A DNA stretch of 5,758 bases from Methanosarcinales archaeon (GCA_004212095.1 RXIJ01000107.1:1-5758), one strand, 5' to 3'; shown: positions 1-5,757, numbered from the stretch's first letter. The notes: a model not told the origin generated them from the letters alone. Program-made: numbers and translations.

Positions 1-1
1 A

Positions 2-1525
2 AGCCTTGCCGCGGAAAAGAAGAAGATTGCAAAAACCTGCGGTCTGAATAAAATCCCATCCAATGCTGATATTTTAACTTTCTGCAATGATTACGAGAGA
101 ACAGCAGCACTCTCTATGCTACAAAAAAAACCGGTGCGCACTATTTCAGGGGTAGCAGTGATTGCAGCCATGACTTCCCCGGCACCCTGTCCACATGGAA
201 AATGCATACCCTGCCCGGGTGGACCGGATACACCATTTAAATCAGCACAAAGTTACATGGGAAGCGAGCCAGCATCACTGCGAGCAGTTGAACATAACTA
301 TCACCCATACAAACAGGTAGCTGCCCGTGTACGCCAGTTACAAATCATCGGGCACCCTGTTAATAAAGCAGAGCTGATTATCATGGGTGGTACGTTTACA
401 GCACGTGACACCAGTTACCAGCAATGGTTTATAAAAGAGTGTTTTGCTGCACTAAATGATTACGGGAAGCCGGAAAATAATCGTTCTGACCGGAGTCTCC
501 TGGAACTGCAAAGAGAAAATGAAACAGCTCTGGTTAGAAATGTTGGTATGACCATTGAAACACGGCCGGATTACTCGAAAGAAAAGCATATTGATGAGAT
601 TCTCAAACTTGGTGCAACAAAAGTAGAACTTGGCGTTCAAACAACAGACAACAAAATCCTAGAGAACATCAATCGTGGACACACAGTGGAGGACACGATA
701 CAAGCAAACACACTTCTCAGGGATAGTTGTTTTAAAGTTGGATTTCATATAATGCCTGGGCTGCCAGGGACAACAATAGAGAGTGACCTACAGGTATTCA
801 AGAAGCTCTTTGAAAACTCAAATTTTATGCCCGACTATCTTAAGATTTATCCCACGCTTGTAACAGAGGGAACCGAACTTGAAAAACTCTGGCGTGCCGG
901 AGATTACACACCTCTCGAGAATGAGGCAGCTGTTGAATTGATTGCACAGGTTAAATCAATCCTTCCTATGTACGTGCGTCTGCAGCGAGTACAGCGCGAC
1001 ATACCAGTGCGGCAAATACTTGCAGGAGTTACCAAAAGCCATATTAGGCAGCTTGCAGCAGAACGACTTGCTGACATGGGAAAGAGCTGCCAGTGCATCA
1101 GATGCAGAGAAGTGGGACACCAGCAATTAAAAGGCAGATCCCCGGAAGATGTCATCCAACAAATCCACACCTACAAAGCATGCGGCGGTATCGAGCATTT
1201 TATTTCGTATGAGGATATAATAAAGAAAATTGTTATTGGATTTGTACGTCTGCGTTTTCCATATCACACACACAGAAGCGAACTTGAAAATGCAGCGCTT
1301 ATAAGAGAGCTTCATGTCTATGGAAAACTTGTTCCAGTAGGAACAAAAGATCAAGAAGCATGGCAGCATCAGGGGTATGGGGAGAAATTACTGCACACAG
1401 CAGAAAAAATTGCACAAGATGCGGGATACAAAAAAATAGCAATTATCAGTGGCGTTGGAGTAAGAGAATACTACCGCAAGCTTGGATATGGAGAAGAAGG
1501 ATGTTACATGATAAAGAAATTGTAA
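2..1525 (+). CDS. elp3: Archaeal Elp3, tRNA uridine-34 acetyltransferase/radical SAM enzyme (5'-partial)
   Basis: Elp3 uses acetyl-CoA and a radical-SAM [4Fe-4S] cluster to carboxymethylate C5 of the wobble uridine in tRNA; archaeal Elp3 is known to act without other Elongator subunits. The frame is open to the window edge, so the first ATG (116) is internal: upstream codons encode typical archaeal Elp3 sequence such as GLNKIPSNADIL. Counting visible residues from base 2 (507 in all), the cluster motif CPHGKCIPC supplies Cys63, Cys68 and Cys71, followed by CPGGP. MGGTF and ETRPDY are radical-SAM core landmarks. A CxCxxC set (Cys363, 365, 368) lies in the linker, where Elp3 structures bind zinc. 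The C-terminal GNAT domain has ELHVYG, the acetyl-CoA loop HQGYG (456-460) and the SGVGVREYYRKLGY signature, and ends normally. By comparison with the family, a few tens of N-terminal residues are missing outside the window. All key residues seen are intact, so the gene looks functional. Confidence 0.96.
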   Translation, partial: SLAAEKKKIAKTCGLNKIPSNADILTFCNDYERTAALSMLQKKPVRTISGVAVIAAMTSPAPCPHGKCIPCPGGPDTPFKSAQSYMGSEPASLRAVEHNYHPYKQVAARVRQLQIIGHPVNKAELIIMGGTFTARDTSYQQWFIKECFAALNDYGKPENNRSDRSLLELQRENETALVRNVGMTIETRPDYSKEKHIDEILKLGATKVELGVQTTDNKILENINRGHTVEDTIQANTLLRDSCFKVGFHIMPGLPGTTIESDLQVFKKLFENSNFMPDYLKIYPTLVTEGTELEKLWRAGDYTPLENEAAVELIAQVKSILPMYVRLQRVQRDIPVRQILAGVTKSHIRQLAAERLADMGKSCQCIRCREVGHQQLKGRSPEDVIQQIHTYKACGGIEHFISYEDIIKKIVIGFVRLRFPYHTHRSELENAALIRELHVYGKLVPVGTKDQEAWQHQGYGEKLLHTAEKIAQDAGYKKIAIISGVGVREYYRKLGYGEEGCYMIKKL

Positions 1526-1553
1526 TGTTTTTGTCATGCGTGTTCGATTAAGG

Positions 1554-1571
1554 GGTGAATCAGGATTCGCC
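1554..1571 (+). terminator. Small hairpin just downstream of elp3
   Basis: GGTGAAT and ATTCGCC form a 7-bp stem (one G-U pair) around a CAGG loop, starting 28 nt after the elp3 stop. A run of five T lies between stop and hairpin (1528-1532). It may mark the 3' end of the elp3 transcript, but no U-run follows the stem, so the assignment is weak. Confidence 0.3.
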
Positions 1572-1637
1572 AGAACATTCAAGTCGTCAAAAACGTGATA
1601 GTTAAGCGATTTAGATATAAGAAAAAGATGTAATGTC

Positions 1638-2003
1638 CTAATCCAAGATCGTTAACTGAAAATAGAAAAATTCGTGCCACGTCCACAAGTGATCCGCCAA
1701 TCCTTCCGACATCGCAGGAGAACTTCTTCTTTTGAACCTGTTTATAAAATTCCAATAGAACTGAAACACCTGGAGTGAACATTCCAGCATCCACCTCCGT
1801 TTTGAGAAACCTTTTGTCTTTCGCACCAGCTTACCAATCCGTTACCCAGGTATCCCGTTATAGTTCCCGACATCGGTGGTTTCTATATCGCCGGGATCGG
1901 ACTCGGCTATCTCTTTGCAGTGAATCCAGTCCCCGCCACCATCCCTTTTACAATCCCGTAAGCACTCGCAATCGGAATTATCAGCAAGAAAATCCATGCC
2001 AGA
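1638..2003 (-). pseudogene. C-terminal fragment of a second transposase (family uncertain) with an in-frame stop
   Basis: One minus-strand frame reads from about 2003 to a TAG at 1640-1638 with a single interruption, a TAA at 1844-1842. Before the stop it encodes a Cys-rich piece (CECLRDCKRDGGGDWIHC) and then DIETTDVGNYNGI. After it come RIGKLVRKTKGFSKRR, FQFYWNFIN and SEGLADHLWTWHEFFYF. From memory, the pattern of N-Y-N-G-I, then RIG-LVRKTK-FSK, then F-FYWNFIN and GL-DH-WTW resembles the conserved C-terminus of archaeal IS1-like or unclassified DDE transposases; I could not check the family. Where the TAA sits, related proteins are expected to carry Glu or Arg, so a single base change probably created it. 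The N-terminal part and most catalytic residues are absent, lost at the junction with the IS1634-like fragment. The shadow frames over this region are not genes. Confidence 0.65.
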
Positions 2004-2004
2004 T

Positions 2005-2638
2005 ACCTGTAGAAGATCATGCCCTCAACACACAAGAAAATGTGCGCCCGGGTGTTGAAATCCTTATGATGGTTAACCGGTCCGACCGGAACAAGAAGTA
2101 CATTATTTAGCAGCTTGAAATCATCCTCGACAAGATACTTCCGGTTGTACATCTTCGCAATCTTTTTGGAATGCCAGGTATCGAGATCAGTAAAAACAAT
2201 AGTCTTTCCAAAGCCGGAATAGCGCTTCTTTTCCACAGCTTCCTCGACCTGTTCCCCCTAAAACCGGCTTTTTCCTGGCCCTGCTGCACCGAGCCAACTT
2301 TATAGCCAAGTACTGATCTGAAATCCCTGTGAATGTCCCACCTACCTCTCTCCACGCTGCCGGTATCGCGATCCTTCTTCTTGTCGGTGTGCCTGTTTAC
2401 AGTATCCATGAAACTCAGTTCCTCGGATATAATAAGGATCGCGGCGGTTTTGTCATAATGGAAGGATTTTATTTTGATGTGTGGCAGTTTTGCTACCATT
2501 TCTTTCAGTTCAACGATCTTTTCCGCAGTTCCGGGGTACTTTTGCCACACCTGTTTGGGTTTGCCATCAACTCTTGCAATTTCGGGAGGCATACCAATAG
2601 ATGTGACCTTTGATCTTCTTCTTTCTCAATGACACCAT
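2005..2638 (-). pseudogene. IS1634-like (IS4-superfamily) transposase remnant, frameshifted and internally deleted
   Basis: Three minus-strand frames must be joined. From ATG 2638 the frame gives MVSLRKKKIKGHIYWYAS. One extra base in the C-run (plus-strand GGG at 2584-2586) then shifts to EIARVDGKPKQVWQKY and HYDKTAAILIISEELSFMD up to about 2374; these are typical N-terminal IS1634-family features. A further shift near 2262 leads into GKTIVFTDLDTWHSK, then YNRKYLVEDDFKLL with the late catalytic Glu region, and THIS-type C-terminal residues RAHIFLCVEGMIFYRYLAW. Family members run about 500-560 residues, whereas only about 210 codons' worth of DNA remains, so more than half, including the DDE core between the N-terminal domain and the YNRK segment, is deleted. 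The 112 bp between about 2374 and 2262 could not be aligned to anything. The 3' end stops abruptly where the second transposase fragment begins. It cannot encode an active enzyme. Confidence 0.78.
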
Positions 2639-2804
2639 GTTGTAGCATTATGATAATATCAAAAGTTAGGTTATACATCTTGCATGACCGCAACGTGTCC
2701 AATAGCTAACGGTTTTTGAGGGAAGTTGGGGGAGGTCAATTTACACTTCTTTGAAAGTCGAGTTAAAGCAAGAATCATCCGCTACACCCTAAAATATATC
2801 AATG

Positions 2805-2850
2805 GAAAAACCTGCGAAATACAGGACAGCACAATACCCGAAAAACCTGC
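2805..2850. repeat. Pair of 11-bp direct repeats
   Basis: GAAAAACCTGC occurs at 2805-2815 and again at 2840-2850, a 35-bp period. A ten-base version also occurs by chance or otherwise at 31-40 inside elp3. The meaning is unknown; with only two copies, coincidence is possible. Confidence 0.4.
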
Positions 2851-2930
2851 AAAGGATACGCGAAATGGACAGATAGAAAAAAAATAGACGCATTTCTACA
2901 CTGAACACTTAAGATGCATCCTGTTCTTCC

Positions 2931-2958
2931 ACAACCACTTCCCCAAACAGTGGTTTGT
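2931..2958. repeat. Inverted repeat/hairpin
   Basis: ACAACCACT (2931-2939) pairs with AGTGGTTTGT (2949-2958) around a 9-base loop, giving nine base pairs with one bulged T. It lies between the IS remnant and the convergent end of the UPF0282 gene. It could stabilise a transcript 3' end or be an old element end. Confidence 0.4.
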
Positions 2959-2962
2959 GTTT

Positions 2963-2970
2963 AAAAAAAG
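2963..2970 (-). terminator. Probable U-tract terminator of the UPF0282 gene
   Basis: Read on the minus strand this is CTTTTTTT, about 75 nt beyond the stop codon of the UPF0282 gene, preceded by a C/T-rich stretch. Archaeal transcription commonly terminates at such U-tracts. No gene lies further along on this strand until the IS remnant. Confidence 0.45.
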
Positions 2971-3044
2971 AGAGGGGAAAGATTAAATTTATTCGATTTC
3001 ATGGACACCCACTCATCACAGACGCCCAAATTGAGATATGATTC

Positions 3045-3905
3045 TCAGTGTTCCTGATACAGTTCTTTTCTTCTTGCTTCAAGCATACTGTTTTCCATCC
3101 CACAATATTCTGCCGCAGTTAATACCCGTACGTTATGCTCTGCACCCGCATCAAACACTGGCACAATATGTTTTTTCCACTTCAGATCGCGAAGCAGATG
3201 ATGATCAAGAATTATTGTTTTAAGACTGGTTTTCTCAATAATTTGAATTAAGTGATCGATACTTGCTTTAAGACTGGCGTATGAATAACGATAGCCAAGC
3301 ATGTAAGTCATTGGGCCATCAATATATGCTACATCAGGCTGATTTTGTATGATAAAATTTGCCTGTGCATCAATACCTGCCCCTTCAACATCTGATGTAA
3401 ATACAAACACCTGGTCTCTGTCTGATATGGCAACTTCTACCACACAGCCTAAGCGATTGTTTGTACCATGATATACTGGCTGTGAAAAACAAATATTTGT
3501 TGCCCCAACATCAAAACTTTGTCCATCTGCGTATTCAACAACCTCTGTTACAGGTCGCATCTGTTTAATAAAATAATCCGCCCGATTTTTCTGGCTCTTG
3601 TTGATATTCTCAAGTGGATGCTTTACCAGTGCGGTTTTGTTAGAGAACATATCCACTTTACTCAGGTCATAATGGTCAAAATGATAATGTGTAACAATTA
3701 ACACATCAGATTCCAAAGCAGCATCTTCTATTCGTTTTTTATGCTCCTGTAGCTGTAACAGCTCACTCTCATGTGGCTGTAGTTTATAGCGACGTGGTCC
3801 AAGTGCTGCAGACGGATCAATGAGTATGTGTACACCTGACGTTATAACCAGTGTCGCCATACTCCTTGTGCCCATCGAATCCGATGCGAGTGGAATAATC
3901 TTCAT
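3045..3905 (-). CDS. UPF0282/COG2248 metallo-beta-lactamase-fold hydrolase, function unknown
   Basis: A 286-residue cytosolic protein (no signal peptide or membrane segment) with the archaeal UPF0282 signature. The N-terminus MKIIPLASDSMGTRSMAT is standard for the family and supports the ATG at 3905. ILIDPSAALGPRRY (residues 27-40) is also typical. The metal-binding HYHFDH motif is at 73-78, His146 sits in PVYHG, Asp172 in FTSDVEG, and a late DHHLLRD is at 234-240, so a two-metal MBL site looks complete. Known: the family is annotated only as predicted MBL-superfamily hydrolases; the substrate is not established and no beta-CASP domain is present. There is no clear Shine-Dalgarno before the ATG. 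It has its own TATA-like box and a leader of roughly 60 nt, so it appears monocistronic, 170 bp downstream of the ferredoxin gene. Its neighbours give no firm hint of its job. Length is close to the usual roughly 300 residues. Confidence 0.92.
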   Translation of the reverse strand: MKIIPLASDSMGTRSMATLVITSGVHILIDPSAALGPRRYKLQPHESELLQLQEHKKRIEDAALESDVLIVTHYHFDHYDLSKVDMFSNKTALVKHPLENINKSQKNRADYFIKQMRPVTEVVEYADGQSFDVGATNICFSQPVYHGTNNRLGCVVEVAISDRDQVFVFTSDVEGAGIDAQANFIIQNQPDVAYIDGPMTYMLGYRYSYASLKASIDHLIQIIEKTSLKTIILDHHLLRDLKWKKHIVPVFDAGAEHNVRVLTAAEYCGMENSMLEARRKELYQEH

Positions 3906-3943
3906 CAGTTGTTAAAATGTCAGGAACTTTTCTTCTAACCCTA

Positions 3944-3955
3944 GCAAAGCTTTGC
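3944..3955. promoter_or_regulatory. 12-bp perfect palindrome in the UPF0282 leader
   Basis: GCAAAGCTTTGC is a perfect dyad 39 bp upstream of the UPF0282 start codon, between the predicted transcription start and the ATG. It could be a repressor site or a small RNA hairpin. A single copy of this size is suggestive only. Confidence 0.35.
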
Positions 3956-3990
3956 CTGTAGTAGTTAAATTAAAAATAATCAAAAATATA

Positions 3991-3999
3991 CTTATATAA
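3991..3999 (-). promoter_or_regulatory. TATA-like box for the UPF0282 gene
   Basis: On the minus strand this reads TTATATAAG in an AT-rich setting, an archaeal TATA-box match. A start point about 25 bp further on would fall near 3969, giving a leader of roughly 60 nt before the ATG at 3905. It lies immediately after the ferredoxin terminator hairpin, consistent with separate transcription. Confidence 0.5.
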
Positions 4000-4002
4000 T
4001 TC

Positions 4003-4059
4003 TAAATAAAAACCACAGGATTTTACAGGATTGTTTTTATCAGTCCTGCAAAACCTGTG
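4003..4059 (-). terminator. Long hairpin plus U-run, probable ferredoxin terminator
   Basis: The plus-strand arms CACAGGATTTTACAGGA (4014-4030) and TCCTGCAAAACCTGTG (4044-4059) pair along nearly their whole length (one G-U/A-C type mismatch and one unpaired base) around a 13-base loop. Read on the minus strand, the stem is followed at once by GGTTTTTATTT. It starts 17 nt after the ferredoxin stop. Each arm is itself a repeated CAGGA/TCCTG unit, a pattern I associate with dispersed intergenic repeats in some archaea and bacteria. It may therefore be both a terminator and a copy of a small repeat family. Confidence 0.6.
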
Positions 4060-4075
4060 TAATCTTATGGCTTAG

Positions 4076-4249
4076 CTATTCTATCTCGATTGCTTCCTCT
4101 GCACAGGCGTCAACACATATACCACAATCTGTACATGTTTCATTGTCAATAACAGCCAGTTCATCAACTAATTTTATTGATTCTTCTGGGCATTGCTCAA
4201 TACATTCGCCACAGCCGTTGCATTTTTCTACTATTACTTTTGCTGGCAT
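4076..4249 (-). CDS. Small 2[4Fe-4S] ferredoxin
   Basis: A 57-residue, strongly acidic cytosolic electron carrier. Two CxxCxxCxxxC motifs are visible: Cys10, 13, 16, 20 followed by Pro21, and Cys39, 42, 45, 49. In clostridial-type ferredoxins each motif gives three ligands to one cluster and its fourth Cys to the other, so both clusters should form. The Pro that usually follows the last Cys of the second motif is Ala here. The length (55-60) is normal for the family. The ATG at 4249 is preceded by a good Shine-Dalgarno (AAGGTGAT) at suitable spacing. It stands alone: a terminator-like hairpin follows and FEN-1 is transcribed divergently. The redox partner cannot be told from context; in methanogens such proteins serve CO/CO2, pyruvate or hydrogenase systems. 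Confidence 0.93.
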   Translation of the reverse strand: MPAKVIVEKCNGCGECIEQCPEESIKLVDELAVIDNETCTDCGICVDACAEEAIEIE

Positions 4250-4255
4250 TTTAAT

Positions 4256-4263
4256 ATCACCTT
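4256..4263 (-). promoter_or_regulatory. Shine-Dalgarno of the ferredoxin gene
   Basis: AAGGTGAT on the minus strand, about 6 nt before the ATG at 4249, matches the 16S rRNA 3' end well. It fixes the start of this small gene and implies strong translation. The neighbouring UPF0282 and FEN-1 genes lack a comparable site. Confidence 0.7.
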
Positions 4264-4280
4264 ATTCAGCTATAGATAGA

Positions 4281-4299
4281 CAATATAAATAGATTTCGG
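4281..4299 (-). promoter_or_regulatory. Likely promoter of the ferredoxin gene
   Basis: On the minus strand CGAAATC is followed by TATTTATATTG, a plausible BRE plus TATA box. It sits about 32-50 bp before the ATG, which would give a very short leader. A second AT-rich box (the symmetrical TATATATA at 4331-4341) could serve either direction. Confidence 0.45.
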
Positions 4300-4330
4300 T
4301 TTAAGCCGGATTGGCAATAAGTCGAGCAGA

Positions 4331-4341
4331 TAATATATATA
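4331..4341 (+). promoter_or_regulatory. TATA-like box upstream of fen
   Basis: TAATATATATA reads as a TATA box on the plus strand. Transcription would start near 4362, giving a leader of about 165 nt that contains a hairpin and a tandem repeat. Because it is nearly symmetrical it could also act on the ferredoxin side. Other weaker boxes occur within the tandem repeat and at 4480-4489 (GATAATAAAT, leader about 16 nt), so the real fen start point is not settled. Confidence 0.4.
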
Positions 4342-4347
4342 CTTTGA

Positions 4348-4363
4348 ACTATTACCCAATAGT
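4348..4363. promoter_or_regulatory. Inverted repeat at the predicted fen transcription start
   Basis: ACTATT and AATAGT form a perfect 6-bp dyad with an ACCC spacer, lying 7-22 bp downstream of the TATA-like box, where the transcription start would fall. Such a position suits a repressor operator. No regulator is known from the sequence. Confidence 0.35.
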
Positions 4364-4381
4364 AACAGGCAGGTAAACGTA

Positions 4382-4402
4382 CTGCACGACTTCGTTGTGC
4401 AG
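4382..4402. repeat. Strong hairpin in the fen/ferredoxin intergenic region
   Basis: CTGCACGAC and GTTGTGCAG form a 9-bp stem (one G-U pair) closed by a TTC loop. If fen is transcribed from the 4331 box, the hairpin lies about 20 nt into the leader. It immediately precedes, and slightly overlaps, the tandem repeat. Confidence 0.6.
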
Positions 4403-4450
4403 AACTATATACTACGTATGCAGAAATAATATACTACGTATGCAGAAATA
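4398..4450. repeat. Tandem repeat, 22-bp period, about 2.4 copies
   Basis: Positions 4407-4428 and 4429-4450 are identical 22-mers. Each contains an ATATAC box, the palindrome TACGTA and TGCAGAAATA. A slightly different 21-bp unit begins at 4398 (TGCAGAACT...), so the array really has about 2.4 copies. It lies 77 bp before the fen ATG. It could be iterated regulator sites, duplicated TATA-like elements or simple replication slippage. Confidence 0.85.
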
Positions 4451-4526
4451 ACAGGTCTTGGTGATGTATTGATCAAGGCGATAATAAATCTTGATTGAAC
4501 AAGATAACAATCGGCGAGTAAACTTT

Positions 4527-5540
4527 ATGGGTGTCGACATTGGAGATCTCTTTAACAAAAAAGAAATCGAACTTTCAAATTTGTCAGGCAAGACAATAGC
4601 AATCGATGCTTACAACACACTTTATCAATTTTTAAGTATAATTCGACAGCGCGACGGTACACCACTAAAAGACTCAACTGGAATGATTACTTCACATCTT
4701 TCAGGATTGTTCTATCGATGTACCAACCTGCTTGAAGCTAACATCAAACTCGTGTTCGTATTTGATGGAGTGCCCCCTGGATTTAAAGCTGAAACCATAG
4801 AAAAGCGGATTCAGCACCGCATCGCTGCACAGGAAAAATGGGAAAAGGCACTTGCAGAGGGAAGCGAGAATATAATGACCTATGCACAGGCAGCATCAAG
4901 GCTGGATGATTTTATGGTTGATGAGGCAAAAACATTACTTGCTTACATGGGAATACCCATCGTACAGGCTCCAACAGAAGGCGAAGCACAGGCAGCATAT
5001 ATGGCAGGACAGGGCGATTTTTATGCTGCTGCAACACAGGATTACGATTCCCTGCTTTTTGGGGCGCCTCTTGTGGTCAGGAATCTTACTATTACCGGCA
5101 GGAGAAAGCTTCCGCGCAAAAACGTGTATGTGGATGTAAAACCGGAACTATTGAATGTCGAGGAAAATCTTAGCAGGTTGAACCTTACAAGAGAGCAGTT
5201 GATCGATATTGCTCTTTTGATTGGGACTGATTATAACGAGGGGATTAAAGGAATTGGTCCTAAAAAGGCGTTGAAATTAATACAGACACACAAAAATATA
5301 GATACTGTGTTAAAACATCTCGGCACGCAGATTAAAGAACTTGAAGTAATTAAAAACTTTTTTTATCATCCTGAGGTGCTTAAGGATTACACAATAGAAT
5401 ACAGAAAACCAGTAGCTGATGATATAATCGAATTCTTGTGTGAAAAACACGATTTTTCAGTTGAACGGGTTTCAAAGGCAGTAAAACGGTTGGAAGCAGC
5501 TTCGGATTTTAGGCAGAAGACCTTTGATGCGTGGTTCTGA
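4527..5540 (+). CDS. fen: Flap endonuclease 1 (FEN-1)
   Basis: A structure-specific 5' nuclease that removes 5' flaps during Okazaki-fragment maturation and repair. With the ATG at 4527 the protein is 337 residues, the normal archaeal size, and begins MGVDIGDLF; the family's conserved Gly2 sits at the active site, which excludes the upstream in-frame TTG at 4491. The N domain carries Asp27 and Asp80. The I domain carries Glu151 and Glu153 (APTEGEAQAAYMA), Asp172 and Asp174 (TQDYDSLLF), and Asp235 (LIGTDYNEGI), so all seven metal ligands of the family are present. A helix-hairpin-helix follows (GIKGIGPKKALKLI). The last eight residues, QKTFDAWF, form a PCNA-interacting box with Phe in place of the commoner Leu/Ile. 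Only a weak SD-like GGCGAG (4513-4518) precedes the start. It is divergent from the ferredoxin gene and followed by T-runs, so probably monocistronic. Confidence 0.97.
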   Translation: MGVDIGDLFNKKEIELSNLSGKTIAIDAYNTLYQFLSIIRQRDGTPLKDSTGMITSHLSGLFYRCTNLLEANIKLVFVFDGVPPGFKAETIEKRIQHRIAAQEKWEKALAEGSENIMTYAQAASRLDDFMVDEAKTLLAYMGIPIVQAPTEGEAQAAYMAGQGDFYAAATQDYDSLLFGAPLVVRNLTITGRRKLPRKNVYVDVKPELLNVEENLSRLNLTREQLIDIALLIGTDYNEGIKGIGPKKALKLIQTHKNIDTVLKHLGTQIKELEVIKNFFYHPEVLKDYTIEYRKPVADDIIEFLCEKHDFSVERVSKAVKRLEAASDFRQKTFDAWF

Positions 5541-5572
5541 TAAAACCTGGTGCATTGTCCTGGAATGTGTGG

Positions 5573-5584
5573 TTTTTTAATTTT
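5573..5584 (+). terminator. U-tract terminator of fen
   Basis: TTTTTTAATTTT begins 33 nt after the fen stop, fitting an archaeal U-tract terminator. A second, stronger T-rich stretch (5621-5636) lies just before the end of the convergent gene and could act as a backup. No stable stem precedes either. Confidence 0.5.
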
Positions 5585-5643
5585 GGCTCTCCCTGTTAAG
5601 TACATGGCTTATATATAGCGTTTTCTTCTTTTTTATCTCCACT

Positions 5644-5757
5644 TTAGCCTTTAAAACTCTTTGGAAGCGTGTCAGGATTAACAGTTCCATATATATCACC
5701 CTCCATCTCGTCAACAAGTCTACAAACATGGTATTCATCGATTAAATCTGAAATACT
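5644..5757 (-). CDS. Unidentified protein, C-terminal 37 residues only
   Basis: An open minus-strand frame enters from the right edge and ends at a TAA (5646-5644). It encodes SISDLIDEYHVCRLVDEMEG followed by DIYGTVNPDTLPKSFKG. The composition is acidic and soluble-looking and the codon choice resembles its neighbours, so I take it as the end of a real gene convergent with fen, about 100 bp away. I do not recognise the family, and too little is visible to assign a function. At 37 codons, an accidental open frame cannot be fully excluded. Confidence 0.55.
   Translation of the reverse strand, partial: SISDLIDEYHVCRLVDEMEGDIYGTVNPDTLPKSFKG

Larger units (their letters stand above)
1638..2638 (-). 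mobile_element. Degraded composite insertion-sequence remnant
   Basis: This stretch contains no intact reading frame but gives recognisable pieces of two different transposases, both read on the minus strand and directly abutting near 2000. The upstream piece is IS1634-like; the downstream piece is the C-terminal part of an unrelated DDE-type transposase. Frameshifts, an internal deletion and a nonsense codon show the element is dead. No convincing terminal inverted repeats or target-site duplication could be assigned by eye, so the outer limits given are just those of the coding remnants. The arrangement suggests one element inserted into or recombined with another, followed by deletion. Confidence 0.8.
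2639..3044. other. Intergenic region without a recognisable gene
   Basis: About 400 bp between the IS remnant and the UPF0282 gene. The only open stretch of note is a plus-strand frame from after a TGA at 2717-2719 to a TAG at 2888-2890 (about 56 codons). It has no in-frame ATG and no resemblance that I recognise, so it is not called. The region also holds an 11-bp direct repeat, a hairpin and a U-tract (listed separately). It may be the remains of the original IS flank. Confidence 0.5.

Noticed and set aside
116..118. ATG as the start of elp3
   Set aside because: The frame is open upstream to the window edge and the upstream codons encode conserved archaeal Elp3 N-terminal sequence.
1775..2110. 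111-codon open frame on the plus strand
   Set aside because: It is antisense to both transposase remnants, whose minus-strand translations are recognisable; the plus-strand product resembles nothing known to me and is Arg/Ser-rich.
2329..2613. 94-codon open frame on the plus strand
   Set aside because: It is antisense to the conserved N-terminal part of the IS1634-like remnant.
1587..2719. TCAAAAAC at 1587-1594 and its reverse complement at 2712-2719 as terminal inverted repeats of the IS remnant
   Set aside because: Only eight bases match cleanly, and the two ends would belong to different elements; chance is likely at this AT content.
2720..2890. About 56-codon plus-strand frame ending in IPEKPAKDTRNGQIEKK
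   Set aside because: No ATG in frame, no recognisable family and only a possible TTG start; too weak to call, though an IS or gene relic cannot be excluded.
4407..4450. CRISPR array
   Set aside because: The two 22-mers are directly adjacent with no spacers, and no cas genes are present.
4491..4526. In-frame TTG upstream of fen that would add 12 residues to FEN-1
   Set aside because: FEN-1 proteins begin MGV with Gly2 required at the active site; the ATG at 4527 gives exactly that and the normal length.
5607..5620. TATATATA box between fen and the right-edge gene as a promoter
   Set aside because: It is symmetrical and would drive transcription antisense to one of two flanking coding ends in either direction; no gene with a start lies downstream inside the window.
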